NCBI GenBank assembly: GCA_025359785.1
Contig: JANYET010000039.1
Span: 22,823-86,822 of the forward strand
Length of the DNA: 64,000 bases
Reading direction: 5' to 3'
Source: Alphaproteobacteria bacterium
GTDB taxonomy: Bacteria; Pseudomonadota; Alphaproteobacteria; Caulobacterales; Caulobacteraceae
The first letter of the stretch is position 1. Every line of letters begins with the position of its first letter. The translations under genes and the position numbers were made by a program. Below, piece after piece: positions 44,673 through 53,476 of the stretch. Below the pieces are notes generated by a model that did no database searches, was not told where the DNA came from, and worked only from the letters and a program-made list of their open reading frames with translations.

Positions 44673-45518
44673 TTGAACCTTCGTCGCGTTTCCGTAGCGG
44701 GGCTGTCCGTCGCCTTGATGCTGACCGCCGCCGGCGCGGCCGGCGCGGCCTCCCTGGTGTTCAGCGCGGCGACCGCGACCTATGAGCAGGGCGACTTCAC
44801 CGCCGCCAATTCGATCAATGGCGTGACCGCCGGAACCGACCATGGCTGGGCGATCGCCCGCCTCGCGGGGGACCCGGCGACCGACACCCGCAGCGAAACC
44901 GCGCTCTTCACCCTGGCCGCTCCGCTGGCGGCCGGCTCGACCGACCTCACCTTCACCCTCACCCAGGCCTTTGGCAGCCAGCACGAGCTGGGATACTTCA
45001 GCCTCGGCTACGCCACCACCGCCGCGCCGAGCCTCTTGAGCCCGGAGACGTTTTTCAACGTGACGGCCGCCTCCGCCCCCAGCCACGCGGCGTTTTCCAT
45101 CACCGGCGGGACCCTGGAGGTGTACGGCCCGACCTCGACGTTCGACGTCTACACCATCACCGCCCACGTCAACGGCGGCGGCCTGCCGATCACCGCCATC
45201 TTCCTGAACGCCATCAACGCGCCGGCCTACAACCCGCTCACCGGCGGGCCGGGCCGCCAGCCGCTGAACGGCAACTTCGTGCTGACCGAGTTCGAGGTCG
45301 ACGCCAAGCCGGGTGTCGACGCGCTCGCCCCGGGCGGCACGGGGGATCCCGGCGGGGCCGGTGGGGGCGCCGGTGGGGCCGGGGGCGCGGGGGACCCTGG
45401 CGGGGCCGGTGCGCTCGGCGTACCCGAGCCCACGACCTGGGCGATGCTGCTGACCGGCTTCGGCGGACTGGGCGCCATGCTGCGCCGCGCCCGCCGCCGG
45501 CGCGCCGCCAGCGCCTGA
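44673..45518 (+). CDS. PEP-CTERM exported protein with Gly-rich linker
   Basis: Read from TTG 44673, 7 nt after a GGGGGG ribosome binding site (281 aa); ATG 44655 and TTG 44649 are also in frame. The signal peptide is followed by a beta-rich body (LVFSAATATYEQGDFTAANSING) and a collagen-like linker of GGAGG/GDPGGAG repeats. The C-terminus is GVPEPTTWAMLLTGFGGLG then RRARRRR, a PEPxxWA sorting signal. The Gly-rich linker is unusual among the five PEP-CTERM proteins here. Confidence 0.86.
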   Translation: MNLRRVSVAGLSVALMLTAAGAAGAASLVFSAATATYEQGDFTAANSINGVTAGTDHGWAIARLAGDPATDTRSETALFTLAAPLAAGSTDLTFTLTQAFGSQHELGYFSLGYATTAAPSLLSPETFFNVTAASAPSHAAFSITGGTLEVYGPTSTFDVYTITAHVNGGGLPITAIFLNAINAPAYNPLTGGPGRQPLNGNFVLTEFEVDAKPGVDALAPGGTGDPGGAGGGAGGAGGAGDPGGAGALGVPEPTTWAMLLTGFGGLGAMLRRARRRRAASA

Positions 45519-45565
45519 TCCCCAACCTCGGCGTCGCCACGCGCCAGACCCGCCTCAGACCCACC

Positions 45566-46702
45566 TCAGACCCAGGGACCACCGACGGCCGCCATCAGCC
45601 GCGTCAGATCGGATTGCCGGTTCGCGCCGGTCTTCTCGAAAATCTTCGCCAGTTGACCGCGCACCGTGAAAACGCTGAGCCCCAGGTGGTTGGCCACCTC
45701 CCGCACGGACAGGCCATCGGAGATCAGCGCCGCGACGCGCGCCTCGGCCGGGGTCATCCCGAAGGCGTCCTGCAGATAGGCGGCGGAAATCCGTGACGCT
45801 GCGTCCGGGTCGCTCACGCACACCAGCACCGACGGCTGCTCGTGCAGCGAGATCGTCGCCTCCGCGCGGAGCGGCGCGACCGTGACGGGCAGCGGCAGCC
45901 GGCGGTTGGGCGACGTCAGGGTCATCGACCCGCCGCGCCGCTGGGCCGGATCGCTCGCCGCCGCCGCCGCGATCAGCCGATGCAGGCGCTGGCCCTGCTC
46001 GCGGTGCGCCGCGACCAGGTGGCCGGCCGACGCGCTCAGAACGTCACGCGCGCCCATCAGGCTCAGCGCCGCGGGGTTGGCGTGCAGGATGCGCCCGGCC
46101 ACATCGAGCACGAACAGCGCGTGTGGCGAGCCGGCCAGCACCGCCTCGGCGCCGTCGTGGCGCGGCCGGTCCTGGGCGAGCTTGCGGCCCAGTTCAAAGG
46201 CCCGGATGACGTGCGGATGCAGGCGCTCGGCCAGGCTGATATCGCCGCCCTCGAACCGGTCCTTCCGGGACGGCCGGGCGATCATCAGGAACGCCGCGGT
46301 CTCGCCGCGCGCGCTGAGCCCCAGCCGCAGGACCGAGTGCAGGCCGAACGGCCGCATGAAATCGTTGTAGAAGTCCGTCCGCATCAGCTCGGCCTTCGGC
46401 AGGGCCTCGTCATCGGCGACGATATGCGGAATGAAATGGCGCACCCGCGCCTGCGGACTGTGCCGCCAGCGCTGGCTGGGGTGACGCTCGGCGAAGCCGC
46501 TGAAATAGGCGGGCAGCACCGCCGGATCGAGCCGCGCGGCCAGACCATGGCCCTGACGGGTGCGCTGGTCCTGCCAGATCAGCGCGCTGCTGGCCGACCC
46601 CGTCAGGTCGGCGAAGGTTTCGAGAAAACGCGGCCACAGGGTCGCATCGGCCGCCGCGCCGTAGGCTAGGTCCAGCACGCTGCCGATGGTCCGATCGTCC
46701 AT
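45566..46702 (-). CDS. LuxR-type regulator (long N-terminal sensor region)
   Basis: A 378-aa protein from ATG 46702 with a GAGGGCGAG stretch before it. The C-terminal HTH is FGMTPAEARVAALISDGLSVREVANHLGLSVFTVRGQLAKIFEKTGANRQSDL. The N-terminal 300 residues start IGSVLDLAYGAAADATLWPRFLETF and hold a PAS-like segment (LFVLDVAGRILHANPAAL). No response-regulator receiver is seen. It is convergent with the PEP-CTERM gene 47 bp away and has a paralogue at 53477, also next to a PEP-CTERM gene. Confidence 0.9.
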   Translation of the reverse strand: MDDRTIGSVLDLAYGAAADATLWPRFLETFADLTGSASSALIWQDQRTRQGHGLAARLDPAVLPAYFSGFAERHPSQRWRHSPQARVRHFIPHIVADDEALPKAELMRTDFYNDFMRPFGLHSVLRLGLSARGETAAFLMIARPSRKDRFEGGDISLAERLHPHVIRAFELGRKLAQDRPRHDGAEAVLAGSPHALFVLDVAGRILHANPAALSLMGARDVLSASAGHLVAAHREQGQRLHRLIAAAAASDPAQRRGGSMTLTSPNRRLPLPVTVAPLRAEATISLHEQPSVLVCVSDPDAASRISAAYLQDAFGMTPAEARVAALISDGLSVREVANHLGLSVFTVRGQLAKIFEKTGANRQSDLTRLMAAVGGPWV

Positions 46703-46825
46703 CTCGCCCTCGATGGCCGCCAATCGCCCGCAGGATAGGCGGGTTTCATAACGACAGCATAACGCGGATATCGAAGATAACGATGCAGCTTTTGTGCCGG
46801 CGCGCTGCGGCGAGGCGTGGAAGGC

Positions 46826-47173
46826 CTAGCGGCAGGCGTCCACCGCCCGCTCCAACTCGGCAAGCCGCTTTTCGCGCAGGATCCGGCCCGCCGCCATCAG
46901 CTGATAGCGGTCGGCAGCCCCGCCGGCGTCCCGCAGGGCCTCGGCCGTATCGGGGTATTTCGGGGCGCGCGGCAGAGATTTGGCGATGCAGGACATCGTC
47001 CGGACTCCTGGCGGGGCGGGCTTGGCCGGGGCCGGCGCGGGCGCGGCGGGCGCGACCATTGGCGGCGGCGCGGCCGCGGACGCCGGCGGCTGGGGCCTCA
47101 GGCTGGCGCAGGCGCTGAGCGCCAGACCCGCGCCCACGGCGGCCGCAACGGATATCCAGGCGCGTGCGGTCAT
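46826..47173 (-). CDS. Small lipoprotein, Rz1/spanin-like
   Basis: A 115-aa protein with a lipobox LALSAC (lipidated Cys about residue 22), a Pro/Ala-rich spacer and a C-terminal part: TMSCIAKSLPRAPKYPDTAEALRDAGGAADRYQLMAAGRILREKRLAELERAVDACR. It starts inside the stop of the upstream membrane-protein gene (ATGA). An outer-membrane lipoprotein coupled to an inner-membrane coiled-coil protein is the arrangement of phage Rz/Rz1 spanins; here it would be a prophage remnant or a domesticated pair. That identity is an inference. Confidence 0.68.
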   Translation of the reverse strand: MTARAWISVAAAVGAGLALSACASLRPQPPASAAAPPPMVAPAAPAPAPAKPAPPGVRTMSCIAKSLPRAPKYPDTAEALRDAGGAADRYQLMAAGRILREKRLAELERAVDACR

Positions 47174-47544
47174 TTGAGGGTTTCGAGCACCGCGCGGTCG
47201 GCGCTTTCCATCCGCGCGCAGACGTCGAAGCCGACCGGCTCCTTCGCCGCCAGCCGCTGGGCGCGCTGTTGCGGCGTGAGCGCGGCGGTCGCCACCTGCT
47301 GCCTCGCCAGATCGGCCGGGCCGCCTTCGCAGGCCGCCAGCCGCGCGTGCAGCGCAAGGCCATTGCGCTGGTTCTCGGCGGTCAGCGCCTGGATCCGCGC
47401 GCTCAGCACCCGTTCGTTGCGCCCGGCGGAGATCGTGGTCGCCACCAGCATCGCGCACAGCACCAGCGCCAGGCCAAAACCGACAAGTCCGGCCACCGGG
47501 CTGGTAAAGGCCTGAAACACGGTTCGGAGCATGCTCGTCTTCAT
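47170..47544 (-). CDS. Single-span protein with periplasmic coiled coil (Rz-like)
   Basis: A 124-aa protein. An N-terminal membrane helix (about residues 17-38, AGLVGFGLALVLCAMLVATT) is followed by NERVLSARIQALTAENQRNGLALHARLAAC, a likely coiled coil, and RQQVATAALTPQQRAQRLAAKEP. Its last bases overlap the start of the lipoprotein gene. The form suits an i-spanin partner. No lysozyme or holin gene is near. Confidence 0.66.
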   Translation of the reverse strand: MKTSMLRTVFQAFTSPVAGLVGFGLALVLCAMLVATTISAGRNERVLSARIQALTAENQRNGLALHARLAACEGGPADLARQQVATAALTPQQRAQRLAAKEPVGFDVCARMESADRAVLETLK

Positions 47545-47768
47545 TCCCCCCAACGAAGGCCGGCCCCAACCAAAGCAGACCCCAACAAAAGCATACACGG
47601 CGCGCAAAGCTTGGCCGCGCACCTGATCAACGCGCCAGCGGCCGGGAAGCTCCGCCATAACTAAGGCGCGGGCATGACGCGCCCGTCGCACGGCCGACAT
47701 ACCACCGTCGCCTTGCGGGTTTAACCCCGTCTCCCAAGGGGTGAAAAGGCGCGCGAAGGAGCCAGACC

Positions 47769-47981
47769 ATGGCCGTCTACCGCATCTACCTGGTCCACGA
47801 CGACGGACGCCTGGAGCCCGACGAAAGCTTCTACTGCCGCACCGATGGCGAGGCGGCCGCGCGCCTGCGGCCGCCGCCGCGCGCCGACATTCGCGCCGAG
47901 CTTTGGCAGGGTGGACGCTTCATCGGCGCCGCCGGCTCGGTGCGCCGCGCCACTGACAGCCGCCCCCACGCGACCGGCTGA
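47769..47981 (+). CDS. Hypothetical protein, 70 aa
   Basis: MAVYRIYLVHDDGRLEPDESFYCRTDGEAAARLRPPPRADIRAELWQGGRFIGAAGSVRR: same layout as the 74-aa protein at 36776 (strand, helix, E-W/L-W strand). GGAG precedes the ATG at 7 nt. Function unknown. The 223 bp before it hold nothing I recognise. Confidence 0.66.
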   Translation: MAVYRIYLVHDDGRLEPDESFYCRTDGEAAARLRPPPRADIRAELWQGGRFIGAAGSVRRATDSRPHATG

Positions 47982-48128
47982 CGGCGACGTCCGCAGCTCC
48001 GCGGCGAGACCTCCCCAGGACTGCCTACAGCAAAGCTTCGCCTGTGAAGGGAAACCTGTTGTCGGCCATCCGGTAGCCATTAACTATGTTTAGCCCGGTC
48101 GAACCGGGTTTGCATGGGGGATGCAAAA

Positions 48129-48950
48129 ATGCGGTTTCTGACGATCTCGGCGCTTGTTCTGGCTCTGGGGGCCGGCTCCGCGGCTGAGGCCGCCAACCTG
48201 ATCACCAACGGCGACTTCAGCGCGACCTCACTGACCGGCGGACAGATCGCCAGCTTGACCGCCCACAACTACAGCGGCGTCGAATTCGGCGCGGGCCAGG
48301 GCTATATCTACGGCAACGTCGTCACCGGCTGGCAGTCCAATGGCGCCAGCGCGTTCAACCTGTGGTTCTTCGGCGACGGCTCGGAGAAGACCAAGGACGC
48401 CGACACCTATTACAGCCTGCCGCATGGCGAGGCGGGACAGCGCCCCAACAGCAACTACACCGGGGTCAGCCCCAACGGCGGGGCCTTCGTGGTGCTGGAC
48501 GGTGACCCGGGCTTCAACGGCGCGCTGACCCAGACGGTGGGCGGCCTGGTGGTCGGCAAGCAATACGACCTCAGCTTCTACTGGTCGGCGGGCGAACTGG
48601 CCGACCGCAAGGGCTATGTAAGCGACCGCCTGGACGTGAGTTTCGGCGGCGATGGCCAGACCACCGGCGACTTTTTCAACACGCATCCCTACACCAACAA
48701 CCCTGGAAACCTGGACGGCGACTTCAAGGGCTGGACCAAGGTGGACATGATCTTCACCGCTCACACCACCAGCCAGGTGCTGTCCTTCCTGTCGGTGGGC
48801 ACCCCGGCCGCCAACCTGCCGCCCGTCGCCTTCCTGGACGGCGTGTCGCTGAGCATGGTGCCGGAACCCGCGGTCTGGGGCCTGATGCTGCTGGGCTTCG
48901 GTGGCATAGGCGCCGCGATCCGCCGTCGCCGCGGGCTCGCCGCCGCCTGA
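48129..48950 (+). CDS. PEP-CTERM protein with DUF642-like start
   Basis: Read from ATG 48129 (GGGGGA 7 nt upstream), 273 aa. After the signal peptide MRFLTISALVLALGAGSAAE comes NLITNGDFS, the N-terminal sequence common to galactose-binding-like (DUF642-type) PEP-CTERM proteins, followed by VVTGWQSNG, GAFVVLDGDPGFNGALTQTVGGLVVGKQYDLSFYWSAGE and SFLSVG...PPVAFLDGVSLSMV. The sorting signal is PEPAVWGLMLLGFGGIG then RRRRG (PEPxxWG). Likely a surface carbohydrate-binding protein. Confidence 0.88.
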   Translation: MRFLTISALVLALGAGSAAEAANLITNGDFSATSLTGGQIASLTAHNYSGVEFGAGQGYIYGNVVTGWQSNGASAFNLWFFGDGSEKTKDADTYYSLPHGEAGQRPNSNYTGVSPNGGAFVVLDGDPGFNGALTQTVGGLVVGKQYDLSFYWSAGELADRKGYVSDRLDVSFGGDGQTTGDFFNTHPYTNNPGNLDGDFKGWTKVDMIFTAHTTSQVLSFLSVGTPAANLPPVAFLDGVSLSMVPEPAVWGLMLLGFGGIGAAIRRRRGLAAA

Positions 48951-49064
48951 TCGCGACCCGCGTCACAACATCCGGGACGCCCTGCCCTGGACCGGCCTGG
49001 TTTCGCCTTCACCTGACGCGTGCAAACGCTTTCTTTCGCGGCGCGGCGGCGCGATGACGGCGGA

Positions 49065-49913
49065 ATGACCCCGCACCTTCTTCAGCTGATCCAGGGCTTC
49101 GGCCTGCAGGTCGCGAAGGATGTTGTCTGGCTGGTGCTGCTGACGGCGATCTTCGCGCCGCTCGAAGCGCTGTTCGCGCTGCGCAAGACACCAGGCCGGC
49201 TCAGGACCGCGCCCGCCGACGTCGCCTACTATTTCCTCAACGCGATCCTGCCGCTGGCGCTGCTCGCCCTGCCGCTAGCCGTCGTGGCGGCGGGCGTCCA
49301 GGCGGTGACGCCGCGGGCCTACGCCGAGGCCGTCGCGGGCCTGCCCTTCGGGGTTCGCCTCGTCGCCGCCCTGGCGGTCAGCGAGATCGGCGGCTACTGG
49401 GGCCACCGCTGGTGCCACGAGGTCCCGTTCCTCTGGCGTTTCCACGTCATCCACCATGCGTCAGAACACGTCGACTGGCTGATCTCGAGCCGCGCCCACC
49501 CGGTCGACCAGGTCTTCGAAAAGCTCTGCGCGCTCACGCCGCTCTATATCCTGGGCCTGGTGCAGCCGACGGCGCAGGGCGCGGGCCTGGCGGCCTTCGT
49601 GGCGATCTTCGGGACGCTCTGGGGGTTTTTCATCCACGCCAATGTCGGTTGGCGGCTGGGTCCGCTGGAGTGGCTGGTCTCGACGCCCGCCTTCCACCAC
49701 TGGCACCACACCAATGACGAACACCGCGACCGCAACTATTCGGCCCTGTTCCCGATGGTTGACCGCCTGTTCGGCACCCACCACCTGCCCCGCGAATGGC
49801 CGACCCGCTACGGCGTCGACGCGCCCCAGCCCGCCCGCATGGCCGACCAGCTGCTCGAGCCCTTCGCGCCGCCGCGCCGAAGGCCCCTGGCATCGAAAAC
49901 CGACACGGCCTAG
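49065..49913 (+). CDS. Sterol desaturase/fatty acid hydroxylase family protein
   Basis: A 282-aa integral membrane di-iron enzyme from ATG 49065. The histidine clusters are intact: HRWCHE, FHVIHHASEHVDW and HHWHHTNDEHRDRNY. Four membrane segments surround them. Members hydroxylate or desaturate sterols, carotenoids or fatty acids; in alphaproteobacteria many act on lipid A or ornithine lipids. The substrate is unknown. It is convergent with the histidine kinase and overlaps its stop by 4 bp. Confidence 0.9.
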   Translation: MTPHLLQLIQGFGLQVAKDVVWLVLLTAIFAPLEALFALRKTPGRLRTAPADVAYYFLNAILPLALLALPLAVVAAGVQAVTPRAYAEAVAGLPFGVRLVAALAVSEIGGYWGHRWCHEVPFLWRFHVIHHASEHVDWLISSRAHPVDQVFEKLCALTPLYILGLVQPTAQGAGLAAFVAIFGTLWGFFIHANVGWRLGPLEWLVSTPAFHHWHHTNDEHRDRNYSALFPMVDRLFGTHHLPREWPTRYGVDAPQPARMADQLLEPFAPPRRRPLASKTDTA

Positions 49914-51028
49914 CCCAGCGGCATCGACAGCGTAAAGCGCGTCTCGGTGGCGTCGGATATCACGCCAAGTTCGCCGCCATGCGCCTTGGCGATCCCGCTG
50001 GCGATGTAGAGACCCAGACCCAGGCCCTGCTGACCGTGGTCGTGCTCAGCGCGCTCAAAGGGTTCGAACAGCAGCACGATCCGCGCCGGCGGGATCGGTG
50101 GGCCTGCGTTAGCCACCGACAGCTCGAAGCGCCCATCCCCGGTTTGCGCCCGCACCCGCACCGGTGCGCTTTCCGCCCCGTGCCGCAGCGCATTGCCCAA
50201 CAGGTTGGACAGCAGCTGCGCGATCCGGCCGCTGTCGCAGGCCACGGGATCGGCCAGGTCGATTTCGGCCTCGATCTCCCGGTCCGGGTTCGCCAGCCGC
50301 AGTTCGTCGATCGCCAGATGGATCGCTTCGGACAGCCGCTCGTCCACCTTCGCCTCGATCTCGAATCCGCCACCCAAGCGAGCGCGGGCGAAGTCCATCA
50401 CGTCGTCGATCAGTCCGGCCATGCGCATGACGCTGGCCTGCATGGCGCTGACCAGCATCCGTCCCCGGTCGTCCAGCGGCGTCTTGACCAGCAGCCGCCC
50501 GCCCGCCTGAATCGAGGCCAGAGGGTTGCGCAGGTCGTGGCCCAGCACCGCGATGAACTGTTCACGCAGCTCGGCGGCGTGCCGCTCACTCAAGAGCTCG
50601 GCCTGGCTCGCCTCCAGCAGCGCTTGGTTCTCCGTGTGATGCGCGGTCACGTCGCGGGACACCACCAGGATCGCGACTGTCGCGCCCGCGTCGTCCGCCA
50701 TCGGCGAGACCTGCACGTCCCAGTATTTCAGGGTTCCCTTCGCGGTCGCGGCCGGCCCAAAGAACCGCGCAGCCGCGCCATTGGCGGCGGTCTCCACAGC
50801 AGCGACCGCGGCGTCGCGGCCCTCGCCCGTCCAGGTGTCCGGCCAGTAGAGCCCCAGCATGTCGCTTTCGGCGGCAAATTCGAGCGCGACAACGCCGCCC
50901 GCGTTGACGCTTTGCAGAACGCCGTCGAGGTCGAGAACCTTGATGCAGTCTTCGTGCGCATCGAGAATTTTGCGCAGATATGTCGCGTCGTCGAACAGCT
51001 TAGGGCGAAGGTCTTCCGTGGCAGCCAC
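49910..51028 (-). CDS. PAS-domain sensor histidine kinase, soluble, orphan
   Basis: Read from GTG 51028 (GGAG 9 nt upstream; TTG 51034 is the alternative), 372 aa. A PAS domain at about 15-128 (ILDAHEDCIKVLDLDGVLQSVN) is followed by a short coiled coil, the HisKA dimerisation helix with H164 in VLGHDLRNPLAS, and the HATPase: LLSNLLGNALRHG, NAGPPIPP, LFEPF and GLGLGLYIASGIAKAHGG. No membrane segment, so it senses a cytoplasmic signal. No response regulator is adjacent. Confidence 0.93.
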   Translation of the reverse strand: MAATEDLRPKLFDDATYLRKILDAHEDCIKVLDLDGVLQSVNAGGVVALEFAAESDMLGLYWPDTWTGEGRDAAVAAVETAANGAAARFFGPAATAKGTLKYWDVQVSPMADDAGATVAILVVSRDVTAHHTENQALLEASQAELLSERHAAELREQFIAVLGHDLRNPLASIQAGGRLLVKTPLDDRGRMLVSAMQASVMRMAGLIDDVMDFARARLGGGFEIEAKVDERLSEAIHLAIDELRLANPDREIEAEIDLADPVACDSGRIAQLLSNLLGNALRHGAESAPVRVRAQTGDGRFELSVANAGPPIPPARIVLLFEPFERAEHDHGQQGLGLGLYIASGIAKAHGGELGVISDATETRFTLSMPLG

Positions 51029-51113
51029 TGACAAATTCTCCGCCCACGTCGCCCTGCGGACACCGAATCACATCTGAGCCGCCCTGTCCCGCCCCGGACC
51101 GACTTTGCCGCCG

Positions 51114-51872
51114 CTACTTCGGCTTCCTGAACTTCAGCACGAACTGGTCGGTCTTGCCGCGGATCGCGGGGTCGAAGACGTTCTTGTCGTGGGCGTCGGC
51201 CGGGTCAGCCAGCAGCTTGTCGTCTTCGGTGACCAGCTTGAAGCCGGCGGCTTCGACCTCCGTCTTGACGGTCGCCTCGTCGATCCGGTGCAAGGTGTCG
51301 GCCACGCCCAGCGGCGCGCCGGCGACGGCGGCATGGTCGACGATCAGGTAGAGCCCGCCCGGCTTCAGGGCCTTGAAGATTTCCGCATTGGCCGCGCGCG
51401 CCGTATCGGCCGGGAAAGGCTTCAGGTGCAGGTCGTGGTAGTTCTGGACGCTCAGCACCAGGTCGAGCCCTTCCGGCAGTCCGGCCGAGGCGATCGGCGC
51501 GGTCAGCGGGACCACGTTCTTATAGTCGGCCACGACGGTCGACTGCTCGGTCCCGTAGGCGGCGCGGAACTTCACGAACTCCGCCGATTGGTAAGCATAG
51601 ACCGTGCCCTTCGGACCCACCGCCCCCGACAGGATGCGGGTGAAATAGCCGCCGCCCATCATGAAGTCGGCGACCTTCTGTCCGGGCTTGACCTCGCCCA
51701 GCGCCAGCAGTTCGCCGGGCTTGCGGGCCACATCGCGCGAAGAGTCGGCCGGGGGCCGCTTCGTGTCGCCCAGGGCCTGCGTGATATTGGCCGGAACCGC
51801 CGCCACCGCTGCGAAGGCCGCCGCGCTCAAGACCGCCGAAACCAGAGCCGAAACCACCAGATTGCGCGCCAT
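51114..51872 (-). CDS. Exported methyltransferase-fold protein
   Basis: A 252-aa protein from ATG 51872 (GGGAGG 9 nt upstream). It begins with a signal peptide (MARNLVVSALVSAVLSAAAF), then VARKPGELLALGEVKPGQKVADFMMGGGYFTRILS, the SAM-binding GxGxY loop with MM-GGG, and EGLDLVLSVQNYHDLHL and FKALKPGGLYLIVDHAAV. It resembles the periplasmic 'class I SAM methyltransferase' group common in sphingomonads and caulobacters. SAM is not known to be abundant in the periplasm, so its role is unclear. Confidence 0.85.
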   Translation of the reverse strand: MARNLVVSALVSAVLSAAAFAAVAAVPANITQALGDTKRPPADSSRDVARKPGELLALGEVKPGQKVADFMMGGGYFTRILSGAVGPKGTVYAYQSAEFVKFRAAYGTEQSTVVADYKNVVPLTAPIASAGLPEGLDLVLSVQNYHDLHLKPFPADTARAANAEIFKALKPGGLYLIVDHAAVAGAPLGVADTLHRIDEATVKTEVEAAGFKLVTEDDKLLADPADAHDKNVFDPAIRGKTDQFVLKFRKPK

Positions 51873-52050
51873 CGCCGAAGCCTCCCTGTTTGTGCTTTGT
51901 CCCCAACCTAACATCGGTCGGCGGGCGTGCGCAGTCGGGCCGTGCGGAATTTCTGCGCTCAATCGTGAACCGACCTGGGGATGGGTGCGCTCGGCAGCGT
52001 CTTTAGGGCAAGGCCGGTGTCCAAAGCCCAAGGACGTCCCCGGCTCCAAG

Positions 52051-52085
52051 GCCCCGGCGCCCCCCGAGCGCCGGGGCTTTTTCTT
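52051..52085 (+). terminator. Strong Rho-independent terminator without an upstream + gene
   Basis: GCCCCGGCGC (52051-52060) pairs perfectly with GCGCCGGGGC (52068-52077), followed by TTTTT. It points to the right and lies 57 bp before the MFS gene, while the nearest upstream gene (51114-51872) is on the minus strand. It therefore ends either a small RNA or a leader transcript. Confidence 0.85.
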
Positions 52086-52141
52086 GCCCCTTCCTACGCC
52101 GTCCGCCCCGCGCTACGCCTAACAGGGTTCGGGGGATCGCG

Positions 52142-53443
52142 ATGATGTCGGATGCGGCCGCAGGCACGGTTGAAGAAATCCCGGGGATCGCGGCGACGCC
52201 GCTGGGCGGCGCCAAGCGCATCCGCCTTCTGCTCTATGCCGGCGTCCCGATCCTGATCATCAACTTCGCCGCGCCCTATCAGGGGCTGATCGGTCTGCCG
52301 ATCACCTTCTTTCTCAAGAACCGCCTCCACCTGACCGCGCCGGAGACGGCGAAATTCAACCTGATCGTCTCGATCCCGCTGTTCGTAGGCTTCCTGTTCG
52401 GCTTCATCCGCGACCGCTGGAGTCCGTTCCAGGGCGACCGCGGCCATCTGGTGGTGTTCGGCGCGGCCTGCGCGGCGCTCTATGGGGTGCTGGCCTACGC
52501 GCCGCCGACCTACGCGGTCTGGGTGATCGGCGGAACCCTGCTGGTGGCGCTCATGCAGTTCGTGGCCGGGGCGGCGGCGGGCCTGTCCTCGTCGGTAGGC
52601 CGCCATCACGCCATGTCCGGCCAGATGAGCACCGTCATGAACGTCGCGACGCTCGCGCCCCAGGTCATGGCCATGCTGCTGGGCGGCATCCTGGCGGGCC
52701 TGCTGGAAGGCGCCCTGGCCGTGACCGCATCGCGCACCTTCTTCCTTCTGGGCGGCGGCCTGATGCTGGTCATGACCGCCTTCGGAGCGCTGGGGCCGAA
52801 GCGTCTGTTCGACGACGCCTTGGCCGGCGCCGAGCCTGTGCGGCTGAACCTCGGCGCCGACGCCCTGCGCCTGCTGAAGACCTGGGCGGTCTGGCCCGTG
52901 GTGATCATCCAGTTGCTCTGGCAGTTCGCCCCGGGCGCTGGCCTGGCCCTACAGTACCACCTGGCCAACGAGCTGCACGCCAGTGACGCCCAGGTGGGCG
53001 CCTTCTTCGCGATCTTCTACGTGGGGTTCCTGCCGGTCTTCGTCCTCTACGGCTTCCTGGCCCGCCGCGTCCGGCTGGGGGTGCTGCTGTGGATCGGCGC
53101 GGTCCTGGCGGTGCCGCAGATGGTCAGCCTGCTGTTCATCCATTCGCCGGGCGGCGCGCTGCTGGCGGCGATCCCCATGGGCCTGCTGGGCGGCATGGGC
53201 CAGGCGGCCTTCACCGACCTCGCCATCCGCTCCTGCCCCAAGGGGCTGGAGGGCACGATGATGATGCTGTTCCTGGCGCTGTTCTGGATCTCCCAGCGGT
53301 TCGGCGACCTCTGGGGCGCGCATCTCTACGCCTCGGCCGGCGGCTATAACCTCACCCTCTACGTGACCATCGCCCTGTACGCGGCGATCCCGCCGATGCT
53401 GTTCCTCGTCCCCAAGGCGATCAAGGCGGGCAAGGATGCCTGA
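52142..53443 (+). CDS. MFS transporter
   Basis: A 433-aa protein with about 12 membrane helices from ATG 52142 (GGGGGA upstream). It has FLFGFIRDRWSPF (an MFS loop 2-3 motif variant, GxxxDR), TFFLLGGGLMLVMTAFGALGP and VLYGFLARRVRLGVLL. The substrate class is not evident. The stop is 33 bp before the LuxR gene, so the transporter and regulator probably form an operon. Confidence 0.85.
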   Translation: MMSDAAAGTVEEIPGIAATPLGGAKRIRLLLYAGVPILIINFAAPYQGLIGLPITFFLKNRLHLTAPETAKFNLIVSIPLFVGFLFGFIRDRWSPFQGDRGHLVVFGAACAALYGVLAYAPPTYAVWVIGGTLLVALMQFVAGAAAGLSSSVGRHHAMSGQMSTVMNVATLAPQVMAMLLGGILAGLLEGALAVTASRTFFLLGGGLMLVMTAFGALGPKRLFDDALAGAEPVRLNLGADALRLLKTWAVWPVVIIQLLWQFAPGAGLALQYHLANELHASDAQVGAFFAIFYVGFLPVFVLYGFLARRVRLGVLLWIGAVLAVPQMVSLLFIHSPGGALLAAIPMGLLGGMGQAAFTDLAIRSCPKGLEGTMMMLFLALFWISQRFGDLWGAHLYASAGGYNLTLYVTIALYAAIPPMLFLVPKAIKAGKDA

Positions 53444-53476
53444 TCGACCCGAGCGGCGGGTTCGCAGGAGGCCGCG

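Noticed and set aside
51980..52144. Small plus-strand open frame in the MFS leader
   Set aside because: It runs through the strong terminator hairpin and has no ribosome binding site, so it is unlikely to be translated.
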